Source of the DNA: Lineus longissimus
Taxonomy: Eukaryota > Nemertea > Pilidiophora > Heteronemertea > Lineidae
Direction: 5' to 3'
Length of the DNA: 64,000 nucleotides
Assembly (NCBI RefSeq): GCF_910592395.1
Contig: NC_088317.1
Location: 868,001-932,000 of the forward strand
The notes under the pieces are model-generated. The model had not been told where the DNA came from, did no database searches, and saw nothing but the letters and a program-made list of their open reading frames with translations. This document shows positions 35,401 through 45,600 of the stretch, piece by piece (position 1 is the stretch's first letter; every line of letters starts with the position of its first letter). A program made the translations under genes and the position numbers.

Positions 35401-37301
35401 AAGGTAATTACCTCTGATCAAAATATCCTTTGGATTTATCAATATGCCGGTCACCATCTCTTGTCAATGTGTCATGCCGGTTGCGCAGCGAGATATCTGT
35501 TGAGAAAGATTAGACAATTCATTATAAAACTAAAAGAGGAAAAGTGACATGTAACTGACAACCAATTTTTGCATTAATTCTCCCCTGGTTAATATTACGC
35601 AAATGCAACTTACTTTTCTGATGGTTGGTAGCCTGCAGCCTCTCATACGCATCCTTCTCCTGTTGAAGTTGGTTGGTCTGCCACTCCAGCTCCTGCCTCG
35701 CTTGGTTCACCTTCAGTAATAGCATCTCCCTCTCTGCCAGCTTCCTTGATCGTGACTGAGACAGCAGGAGACGGTCCTCGATTGATGTCCGCACCTTCCT
35801 TACTGTAGCCTGCGTTTGTTTGATGGCGCGCAGAACGGTGATGATTCTGGAATACAGAAAGAGATCAAAAGTATCTCACAAACACGAAGTGAAAAGTTAG
35901 AGTTTGTCCATGACTTTGTGACAGGACACTGAGACAAGTTCTCCTTAACAAGGGGGAAATTGAAAGCTCCAACTGAGACAAGTTCTCCTTAACAAGGGGG
36001 AAATTGAAAGCTCCAACCGGCACTCAGTCTAATGCTCTATGCATTTAGGACCTGAGTAAAGTATGGCACAACTGAGATAGTAATAAACAGAAGAAAGTTG
36101 CTTCTGGGATGTTACCTTGCCAGGGAGTTTGTGGTGTAAGACATCCTGACTGAGGCCTGTTCAACTTTCCTTGAGTGAAGCAGCACATCAGGAGACCGTG
36201 GCCCAGCCTGTCAGAAGAGACATCAATATTTACACATTCATTCTGCCTCAGATTCTCCCAAAGAAAAATCAAGTATCTGTATTATTGTTTGTCAAAACTG
36301 ACAACAAATTTATAAATGAGTTTCTTCAAACTGACCAAATTTGTCCCGATAACGTCATTGGAAAATATCAGCTAAAACAAGGTGCAATAAATTTGTTGTT
36401 GAAGAGGCAGCTGGTTGTTACATACCAGTGAAGGCTTTTCTGTAGCAAACCACAATTGTAGCTTACATAATTTGGTAGATATAGTGCCCAATGCTCAATT
36501 ACTCTCATCATTTAATACATTTTTTCTCTAAAATACTCACATCCCTTTCATCCTGCACTGGGAACTCTTGGAATTCTTCCATTGGAGCACCAAAATAAAC
36601 ATCGAACATTCCAAACAACAATGAGTTTGGTTTATACTTGATGGCATCTTTCTGTGTCTGCTCTCCAAGGAAAACTAATCCACTCAAGTCGAGCACCCAC
36701 TCGCACATCAGGCGGAAGTTGTGGTTCTTGCCACCCCAGACTCGGATGGTGAAAGATGATGAAGCTGTATTGATATCATCTTGGAATCGAACAAGATCAA
36801 AACTTCTCCAGTTTGGATTTAATGAGCCCTCGATGATCTCACTGGTGTAGAAAGCCTTGGACTCTGCAGTCTGGTGGAGGGTGAAATAGGTTTGGAAATA
36901 TGAGACATCGCTGTGTTGCAAGTCATCAGGAAGGATGAGGTTTCTTGCAGCGATGTTCTTCAGGTGTCTCAGCCGATACTTGAATAAAAAGTGAAAGAAA
37001 GGCTATGACCTATTATGACGTCTATGATGACACATTTTGTAGCTACTGTATATGTGCAGTGTGAGCAGGTGAGATACTGTAGGAACAGTCAGAAGAAAGA
37101 CAGTTCTGAAAAGTCCGCCCGAAAAGTCACACACTGACGACAGATAGTGGGCGAGTGGTGAGAGTGACAAAAGTGAACACTCCACAGGTGGAGGTGAACA
37201 GATTTTGTAACAAAACTGAAAATTGTGTCATTACAACTGCTCACCTGATGCGTGGGGAGGCCTGCAAATTTCTCTCTGAGGGTCTGGAAATAACTGGCCA
37301 T
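32454..37301 (-). CDS. UVRAG: UVRAG, UV radiation resistance-associated gene (autophagy and endosomal trafficking)
   Basis: Nine coding exons: 37301-37245, 36978-36541, 36207-36116, 35846-35614, 35496-35412, 35112-34964, 34843-34678, 34470-34300 and 33336-32454. Phases close and give 757 residues (human about 699). The small first exon ends GLPTHQ and joins [13 protein letters not shown], matching the family's start of the C2 region. The C2 domain spans about residues 40-160 ([20 protein letters not shown]). A coiled coil rich in Lys, Glu and Gln follows at about 175-310, then a BARA2-like part with [19 protein letters not shown], and [20 protein letters not shown]. The last 280 or so residues are Ser-rich, acidic and probably disordered. 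UVRAG binds Beclin 1 in a VPS34 PI3-kinase complex and C-VPS/HOPS factors (family knowledge). Exon 2 uses an AAG acceptor; the start exon is inferred from phase, Kozak context and alignment. Confidence 0.95.
35928..36018. repeat. Perfect 45-base tandem duplication in a UVRAG intron
   Basis: Two adjacent copies beginning GAGACAAGTTCTCCTTAACA and ending AAAGCTCCAAC lie in the intron between exons 3 and 4; the match is essentially exact, so the duplication is recent. Confidence 0.85.
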
Positions 37302-37485
37302 GACGAAGAACTAATCAATCGACCATTAACAGCCACAAATAATGAGAATTCGGTGAAAGTTTTGAAGGAGGTGGAATCACTTTTGCCATCCGTCCACCAT
37401 TTTGAGCACTTCTCGCACCTGTCACATGATCTAATTGATTTCCTTTACATTTTCAGCGAGATTCCCTGGGTTTTTGCGAGTAAGG

Positions 37486-37493
37486 GTCACGTG
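37486..37493. promoter_or_regulatory. CLEAR-like E-box upstream of UVRAG
   Basis: GTCACGTG with the palindromic core CACGTG, 185 bases upstream of the UVRAG start codon. It matches the first eight positions of the CLEAR consensus GTCACGTGAC bound by TFEB/MITF factors. The remaining two bases differ. One short motif can arise by chance. Confidence 0.35.
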
Positions 37494-37497
37494 GTAT

Positions 37498-37560
37498 CCG
37501 GTCGTTTCGCTTCCTGACCTTTTCGCCCCCAGTCGTTTCGCTCCAATTCGACTCCCTGGG
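37498..37560 (+). repeat. Third copy of the dispersed TTTCGCCCCC repeat
   Basis: It contains CCGGTCGTTTCGCTTCCTGA followed by CCTTTTCGCCCCCAGTCGTT, closely matching the inverted pair at 6.8 and 7.5 kb. It lies about 200 bases upstream of the UVRAG start codon. Confidence 0.6.
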
Positions 37561-37627
37561 ACTTTTCGGGGGTATTGAGAAAGTACTTAAATATTAATCA
37601 TCTTGAGACAAAAGTTTTTGATACTAT

Positions 37628-37770
37628 AGCTGGCACCAGCTGTGTGGGTAGTCATCAGTGTTATTGGAGGGTCGACCTTAAAAAGAGAATGGTACAATCT
37701 TGGACAATAAAGAAATTCAAGTTGTCTTCGATGTTTGTGTTGTGTGGTGCAATGAAAGTTGAGGTTGTCA
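37628..37770 (-). pseudogene. Copy of an IDS exon 4 fragment and adjoining intron
   Basis: This segment matches 45148-45290 in the IDS gene, by eye at around 90 percent. The match covers about 48 bases of IDS exon 4 (the [12 protein letters not shown] part), its AAG acceptor, and about 95 bases of upstream intron. No other IDS sequence accompanies it and it has no coding role here. It abuts the minisatellite that starts at about 37771. Confidence 0.85.
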
Positions 37771-38640
37771 CGTTGTGACTTCCTCATCTCTCTCATCATG
37801 TTGTCAACACGGTGGAGCAGCCACTGATTCGGCCTGGCTGTGACTTCCTCATCTCTCTCACCATGTTGACAACTTGGCAGAGCAGCCAAAGACTGATTTG
37901 GCCTGGTTGTGACTGTCTCATCTCTCTCACCATAATTATTGTCAACACGGTGGAGCAGCCAGAACTGATTCGGCCTGGCTGTGACTGTCTCATCTCTCTC
38001 GCCATATTAACAACTAGACAGTGCGGCGAAGATTGATGTGGCCTGGCTGTGACTGTCTCATCACTCGCATCATGTTGTCAGTACGGTGGAGCAGCCAGGA
38101 TTGATTCGGCCTGGCTGTGACTTCCTCACCTCTCTCATCATGTTGCCAGCACGGTGGAGCAGCCAGGATTGATTCGGCCTGGCTGTGACTTCCTCATCTT
38201 TCTCATCATGTTGTCAACATGATGGAGCAGCCAGGACTGATTCGGCCTGGCTGTGACTGCCTCATCTCTCTCACCATGTTGACAACTTGGCAGAGCAGCC
38301 AAGACTGATTTGGCCTGGCTGTGACTGTCTCATCTCTTTCACCATAATTATTGTCAACACGGTGGAGCAGCCAGAACTGATTCGGCCTGGCTCTGACTGT
38401 CTCATCTCTCTCGCCTTATTAACAACTAGGCAGTGCGGCGAAGATTGATGCGGACTGTCTCATCACACGCATCATGTTGTCAACACGGTGGAGCAGCCAG
38501 GACTGATTCGGCCTGGCTGTGACTTCCTCATCTCTCTCACCATGTTGACAACTTGGCAGAGCAGCCAAGACTTTTTTTGCCTGGCTGTGACTGTCTCATC
38601 TCTCTCATCATGTTGTCAGCACGATGGAGGAGCCAGGACT
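37771..38640. repeat. Minisatellite, about 75-base units
   Basis: About a dozen units, with variants and internal length differences, built from GATTCGGCCTGGCTGTGACT, CTCATCTCTCTCACCATGTT and GTCAACACGGTGGAGCAGCC. A longer pattern of alternating unit types recurs (for example around 37900-38030 and 38330-38450), suggesting higher-order duplication. Long frames across it are a by-product of repetition. Confidence 0.9.
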
Positions 38641-38702
38641 GTCAAACAGTTGTGTGAGCTCACTGGAGCTTGCACTTACATAATAGTGTAAAACTAAAAT
38701 TT

Positions 38703-39250
38703 ATATTTGCCACGAGATCCTTCACCGTCAATTCCTTTACCGTCTTCGGATCCGATATGCCACGAGATCCTTCACCGTCAATTCCCTTACCGTCTTCGGA
38801 TGCGCATCCGATATGCCACGAGATCCTTTACCGTCAATTCCCTTACCGTCATCAGATGCGCATCCGATATGCCACGAGATCCTTCACCGTCAATTCCCTT
38901 ACCGTCTTCGGATCCGATACGCCACGAGATCCTTCACCGTCAATTCCCTTACCGTCGTCGGATGCGCATCCGATATGCCACGAGATCCTTTACCGTCAAT
39001 TTCTTTACCGTCATCGGATGCGCATCCGATATGCCACGAGATCCTTCACCGTCAATTCCCTTACCGTCTTCGGATGCGCATCCGATATGCCACGAGATCC
39101 TTTACCGTCAATTTCTTTACCGTCATCGGATGCGCATCCGATATGCCACGAGATCCTTTACCGTCAATTTCTTTACCGTCATCGGATGCGCATCCGATAT
39201 GCCACGAGTTTTTTTGTTACCTCACCGTCAATTCCTATACCGTCATGGAT
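38703..39250. repeat. Minisatellite, about 50-56-base units with a palindrome
   Basis: About ten units made of GATATGCCACGAGATCCTT, CACCGTCAATTCC and TTACCGTC, then CGGATGCGCATCCG, a perfect 14-base palindrome. Some units lack the central six bases and have CGGATCCG instead. Three overlapping frames of about 200 codons are open here only because the repeat lacks stops. Confidence 0.92.
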
Positions 39251-40407
39251 GCCACGAGCTTTGTTCGCGTTGTAAAGGTTTCGGGGATACGACTAATGCA
39301 TGCGAGCACCGTCGGCGGAACCCCAAACCGCCCTCTCGATCTATCCGTAAGAACAAATCACTCTCGTGACCGTCACGTTTACGGACTCCGGACCTCCAGA
39401 CTTTAGAGACCGAGCTTTTCTTTACCTTACAATTACTGTATACTCGGCGCCTCACTTATATGTGTTGTTTTTTTCACATACATTGTTCTCGTGGTTTACG
39501 GAAAAGTAGGCCTAAAATGTTATAGTGTCTAAAAACAATATTCAGTTAATGGAATTACACTTTTTTCCATTACTGCTTGCTTGATATTGCCCTAACAACT
39601 TTTTCATGAATCAATTTTGAGCATTATGTTTACAACGTAGTTATTATAGCACGAAATATGAGTCTAAAATGCCAAATACTTGCAACTATTATGTTAATCA
39701 CTGAAATCTTAGTGTACTAATTGCTCGCTATAAGCTAGGTTATTGCGCCCCTAAACCAACGTACTGACAACGCTACCTCCCCGGAACTCAAACTTTAACG
39801 TGAGTTAATTGTAATCTTACTCTCTATATACCAAAGTGATTTACCTAGGAATACAGTTGAACCTCACTGAAAACTAATGATTTGTTGATGAGTTCAATGA
39901 ATCCTTCGATTCCTTTCCCTTTAGTTTTCTTGGCGAACTGACGTCCGACAATGGCCCGTTGACGTGTACCTGCAATACGCCATTGCCATTTGTGTGTAAA
40001 CAGATCTATTTTTGGACGAAACTCAGTCCCTCACAAACTTGGGTCGATTTCGCCAATGATGACACTGCTTCTAGGCTGCACCACAGCACTTTAAGCTGTA
40101 GCAGCGCCAAGCTAGGTCAAGACAAATGTCCGCTGCCAGCCTGCTGGATCAACCCCCTGGCCTCACCCACCCCCCATATCAGATTCAGAGCCCTGGCCCA
40201 GCCCTGTGATTTAGCCAAATTCAATATGATTCTTTTCTACTGTGATGTTGAGGCCCTTGTGTCATGCAGCGTATTCCGTTGAACCAGTGCACAACTTATG
40301 TTCAACCGTGACGTCCGCTGCACTTCAAATTGCATATGACGCCAACAGAATTGTGACGACTTGTTTCTCCAATCTTTTAGTGAACAGTGACCAGCCCACC
40401 AGGTAGA

Positions 40408-41485
40408 ATGTCCACCATCACCCAAGGAATTGATCGCATTCCCGATTCTCTCGGCTTTCTGGTCCTCAATGAAGATGGTGCTGTACTTGGTGTAAGTTTC
40501 TGGCAGATTTGTGAAGCCTGCAAAAGCATAAGTAACAAACATGATTATCCACAGAATGATGCCAGAGTCAGGTTGTTGCTACAAGCTCAAGCTGAGCTGA
40601 GTTGGATTTGACAATAACAGATTTTGTAAGTGAATTGATCTGTAAAAATACGGTCTGTTTGATTACTGTACAGCAGTGTATGACCGGTCATATGTTGAAA
40701 TGTATGCTTTCAACTGTTTTGCTGATTTCATAACATTGTTGGTTTATCACTTCTCTCTTTCAGTCTGGTGGAGAACTGGAGAATGACGAAGTTAAGGCAG
40801 ATATTTTTATGAACCTGATACAGAAAGCTGCTAAGATACAGATGTCAGCTGATGACAGGACGCCATTAAAAAGATTATCAAGTAAGAACCAATTCGAAGC
40901 ATAAGCTCATCCATCTCTACATTGTGTAGGTTTGAAGACGAAGTAAAAAGCTTTTAAAATCGTTCGAAATACGGTTTACCCGTGAGACATTAACTCGATA
41001 TATCACAAATGACCAAATTTCCGTACCGAAATATTGCTACATGACCTATATCGAGGATTTAAATCGGCCGTTCAAAGCGCAAATATATCGGCACCAAAAG
41101 CAGACGTCGGCCATGTTTTGGAAAGTGACGTCATACTATGTAATATCCAAGAAGGATGTCCCAGAAGTTTTTGGGTTGTTTCAAATGCTCGCTGTGATTA
41201 CAGTAATGAAAAGCAGTGTGGCTCTAATCTACTTACTCTATAAGTTTCCTGGAATCCTTTGAGCTTGTTTGTTCGCAATCAAGCTTTTGTTAACAGTAAC
41301 ATGAGAAATGTTGAGCAAGTTAGATACTGTGTACATTAGAATATAGCTTGGTTTACAACACTGTATTTTCATTTTTCATTATTTCAGTTATGTATGACAA
41401 CTTCATGTATGTCATAACTGCCACTTCAGGCCAAGTGTATATCTGCAAGAGACACCACATACCCACTGAACCAGCCAACGTATAG
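40408..41485 (+). CDS. LAMTOR4: LAMTOR4, Ragulator complex subunit
   Basis: Three coding exons, 40408-40491, 40764-40881 and 41388-41485, give exactly 99 residues, the length I recall for the human protein. The sequence is a full-length roadblock/LC7-like fold: MSTITQGIDRIPDSLGFLVL, then GELENDEVKADIF, then KRLSIMYDNFMYVITATSGQ and a basic end with KRHHIPTEPANV. LAMTOR4 pairs with LAMTOR5 inside Ragulator, which anchors Rag GTPases and recruits mTORC1 on the lysosome surface (family knowledge). A GTG 21 bases upstream in frame is not needed; the ATG at 40408 fits family length. It is head-to-head with UVRAG and tail-to-tail with IDS. Confidence 0.95.
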
Positions 41486-42643
41486 TAGGGGCCGGCGATA
41501 TTGTGCTGATAGACAATGTATATTTATATGTATAAACAGAATGATTTCGACCTCAGATCATGAAATATTATTACATTAGGATCCAATTTAATCTTAATTT
41601 GGACTTCCATTTGATATTTTTCAAGCCTCATTGAGCGCATTTTGACTTATATGCACCTGGACTAATTTGGTACATGTGGAGTACTCTTTGTCCGCATTTA
41701 AGTTTGATACGATCAATGCTAACAGCATTTGACATTGTAAATATGAAAATATATAATTACTTATACTCTCATCTCCATGTTTGTCTTTTTGTCTAGAATT
41801 CCTTTTGGATACTCGAACTTGTATACCAGTTCATCTCACCCTTGGAGGACATGTTACTCCAATGACATCATTGGTTGTGAATGGCATGCGTTTTGAGACT
41901 AGTTAACCCTTAGCAAGTGATTTCCCACAACCCCATATGGATACTGACAGGGCGGTCGCTCCCCTGGAGAGTTGGTGTCTACATGGCTTCAGATGGAAAG
42001 TGGTATTGGGATGCTTGTCAAACTTGAGAAGTCTGTACCTCCATAGATTGTGACTTGTACACCCTTCCGACGCCATTATGGATTGACACGGCTGATTTAT
42101 GTCGAGTTTGCTCTAGAGTGGGGGTTGGATTGTATGTCCCTTATTCATCACTGTACACCACCCTGCTCTCGTGACTGGCTAGGTCACTTCTTACGTCACA
42201 TGAAGTGACATCACAACCCAAGTAAAACGTTGATGTCTTTTCACAAGGGACAACCACTTGAGGTTGCCGTAAGACACTTCAGAGAACAAAGACACAAGGC
42301 ACAATATCTCTCATAGTTAAACCCATTTTATTAAACTTGAACATTCCGTATGAAAATACAAAACGAACACATATCTGTCTATAGCAACTACATAGATTCT
42401 AATGGCAGACTATCTCTCAGATACTCAGATCAACTCGCACTGTTCTATTTCTTCCAGCTTCAACCCTTCACAGAATGTCCCGTACAATCAAGCCAATAAT
42501 ATACTGATGGTTTCCCCCGACTTGTAAATAAACCCATTGTAAAGGACTTGTTTGCTGTGTTGACAAGTGATGTTCCACCACTCGTCCGTGTGTGACCTAA
42601 GACCCACTTACTTCCAATTTGGCACAGAGAACAAGGCAGCCTC
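41486..42643. other. Convergent 3' UTRs of LAMTOR4 and IDS
   Basis: No exon was recognised. The region is AT-rich on the left. A minus-strand poly(A) signal for IDS lies at 42327-42332. No canonical AATAAA was identified with confidence for LAMTOR4. Confidence 0.55.
42327..42332 (-). terminator. Candidate IDS poly(A) signal
   Basis: AATAAA on the minus strand about 310 bases past the IDS stop codon. Confidence 0.5.
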
Positions 42644-45600
42644 CTAAATATCCAGCACCTTGCAGATCATAACGCAGAAAAGACTTAAAATGAAAGCATG
42701 GTCATTCATGTTTGCCAAATTCACAGCAACTACATTTGGCAAAGCTGCTCTCCAACCCAATTTCAACGAAAAAGAAAACTTCTCCACCAATTCCTTATAG
42801 TTAGGATTGTCTGCCAGATTCTCGTCCTCCAGGGAGTCTGTTTCATGTAAGTACAACTCGCGAGCATGCACGTCATGCCAGTTTATTGTGAACGTCTTTG
42901 GATTGTACCCGACCCATTCGGTGTAACGACAACATGAGGTGGTTATGGAATAACCCATTATCTTGATATGTTTCAGATAAGGTTTATCACTGTCCTCCTG
43001 CGGCATATCTGATGGTCGTGGATACTGACTAAATGTGGCATTTTTCCATCTAAATTGTGAGATTCCTCCGACACCATTCACCTTTTCCTCTAGTAATGGC
43101 ACAAGGCTTGATCCTTCTGTGCACAAATCCACCATGTAGGGATTTTCAGGGCAAATAGGGGGCACTTTCAGCCCTGCTAAGTCAGCTAATGTGGGGAAAA
43201 TGTCAACTAATTCCACCATGGCATCACTGACAAGTCCAGCGTGGAACTTCAGTGTACTGCCATTCTTCCAAACAGAGTTCCTTCTTGAGATGAATGGGTC
43301 AATGTGCGTGAATAATGGAAGTGCTGTTGGAGAGTGTGTGAGTTGTGGCACATAGATCATCATTGGGACCCTGGTGGAGATCTCGAACAAGCTGAACTTG
43401 GACCACTCTTGATGTTCACCGAGGGACCATCCTGGAATAAAAGTAGTAACAATCAACAGTCCGCTGTACAATATATCAGTAAATCTAAATTCAGTGCTCC
43501 AAGTCACAACTGAAGTTGTGGAAAGTGGATTGCAACTATAGTATCCTTGCAGGCAAGTTCTAACAGCATGGACATATCTACACCACATCCCACTTCAGTT
43601 GCCAAGGTGTCATTTGAAGCTACCAACGAGGGCAAAACAGTAAGATAAGATAGCTCTTGGAGGCAAATTCAAACTTAAAGATACTTATCAACTTTGTCTC
43701 GTACTGTAAATATTAACAAACATGCATTCACGCAGGATTTTTCCAAGAACACTAACCATGGTCCCCCATGAATGTGATAATTGTATTATTACTGAAGCCG
43801 TACTTGTCCAGAGCTGAGAGGACTTGACCGAGGTAGTAATCCATGTATGTTGTTGACGCATAGTAGTGCTGACGAATCTTGAGCTGAAAAGGACAAATAC
43901 AAGGTGACAGGGGGCAGTTTAAACTACTCATGGACCGTCAGCATTACAAGGTGACAGGGGGCAGTTTAAACTACTTATGGACCGTCAGCATTACAAGGTG
44001 ACAGGGGGCAGTTTAAACTAGGACCGTCAGCATTACAAGGTGACAGGGGGCAGTTTAAACTACTCATGGACCGTCAGCATTACAAGGTGACAGGGGGCAG
44101 TTTAAACTAGGACCGTCAGCATTACAATTTCTGTTACATGTATGAAATTTGGCTCCAACAAATATCGTAGAACTACTCTCATTGTAACTCCAAAATGGTC
44201 ACTTGAGAACGGAGAGAGGAATGCATTTCACTTACCGCCAGATCATCAGGGACAGGCCCCCAAGGGAAGCTGATATTGTAGCGAGCTATGTCATCCCTGA
44301 CCCTCATCGCGGTGAACGGGTTCCAAGCGACTGGTGGCAAGCCAGGGGGAAGGTGGGGGTTAGGTGCTGGATCGATGTCTGACAATGGGTACAGGTCTGA
44401 AAGATCACATGAAAATTTATAGATCCATGAAGTAAGCTTGTATGTACTGGAAACAAAGGACAAAAGAATATTTTCAAAAATTTTAAAACTCTTCTACACT
44501 CGAAGCGTTTCATCCAGATTAGTCAGATTCGTTGAAGGTCTTCTTCTGGGTGTGTACGGATATCTGCCAGCGTAGGCCACTCACCTAGATACCTCTTAGG
44601 AAACTTGAAAGGCACGTGTGGCTTGTACAACCCAAGGCCAAGAAAGAATGGTTCGCTGTCTTGCATCGTGGCTCGTGTCTTGAGGAACTCTACGGCATGT
44701 TCAGCATTTTGTATATCTGGTAGCGTCTCCTCTGGTTGGGTGGAGACATCAACGGCACACAAGAGATTCATATACTTGTTCCCACCCGGTCCAGGACAAA
44801 CCTTAAACAATGTCAATACATGAAAATGTCTAGGCAATCACGAAATTTCTTAACACCTTGGGTGCCCAAGGCTTTATGAAATTGGGCAGTGAATGGTTGG
44901 GCTTTGAAGAAATAGATCTGAATGGTTGGGCTTTGAAGACATGTCATTGGGCACTCAAGGTGTTAATCATAGTTACAAGAACAATCAAGTGACTATTCAA
45001 GATCATCCTCACTGTCCATTGCAGCTATGACAAGTAGCACCAAAGTCTCATTCATACAGAAGGGACGGATATTAAGTCAAAGTGTTTTGACCAAGGTCAC
45101 AACTTACCTTTTTCATCTTATAATCCATGGTTGACGGTCGGTAGGGAAGCTGGGACCAGCTGTATGGGTAGTCATCAGTGTTATTGGAGGGTCGACCTTA
45201 AAAAGAGAAAGGTGCGATCTTGGACAAATAAGAAATTGAAGTTGTCTTCGATGTTTGTGTCGTGTACTGCAATGATAGTTGAGGTTGTGACTTTGTCTCA
45301 TTCGTCTTCGGAACCTGATTGTGACATTGTCACTACATCCATCCCGATATTGAGTCGAGACACCCTGTACTCACCATGATGAAAGATCTTGCCAATACTG
45401 TGAGTATGGTACCCATTCTCCTTGAAGTGCTGTGGAAGAGTTGTAAAGTTGCCCACAGCATCTCTCCAGTAGTAGGGATGGAAGGCAAACACTCTGGTCG
45501 AATCTGGTCTCCTGCCAGTCAAGAATGAGGTCCGGCTAGGAGCACAGACTGCTTGCTGGAAATAAGTTTAAATCAGAGATTACTATTAGTAATAAATCAG

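Larger units (their letters stand above)
37302..40407. other. UVRAG-LAMTOR4 divergent intergenic region
   Basis: About 3.1 kb between start codons of two genes reading apart. No coding exon was recognised. It contains an E-box, a dispersed repeat copy, an IDS-derived fragment and two minisatellites, listed separately. Between about 39410 and 40400 the sequence is AT-rich, then mixed, and should include the LAMTOR4 promoter. Confidence 0.6.

Noticed and set aside
37771-38640. Regularly spaced repeats that could be taken for a CRISPR array
   Set aside because: This is animal DNA, the units are adjacent without unique spacers, and no cas genes exist; it is a minisatellite.
38670-39406. Three overlapping open frames of about 200 codons
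   Set aside because: They lie in a tandem repeat whose unit lacks stops in several frames; the proteins are only repeats of the unit and have no splice or family support.
39850-39960. Possible minus-strand exon as UVRAG first exon
   Set aside because: It has acceptor-like and donor-like borders and an open frame, but its phase does not fit UVRAG exon 2 and it has no ATG; the exon at 37301-37245 fits phase, start context and alignment.
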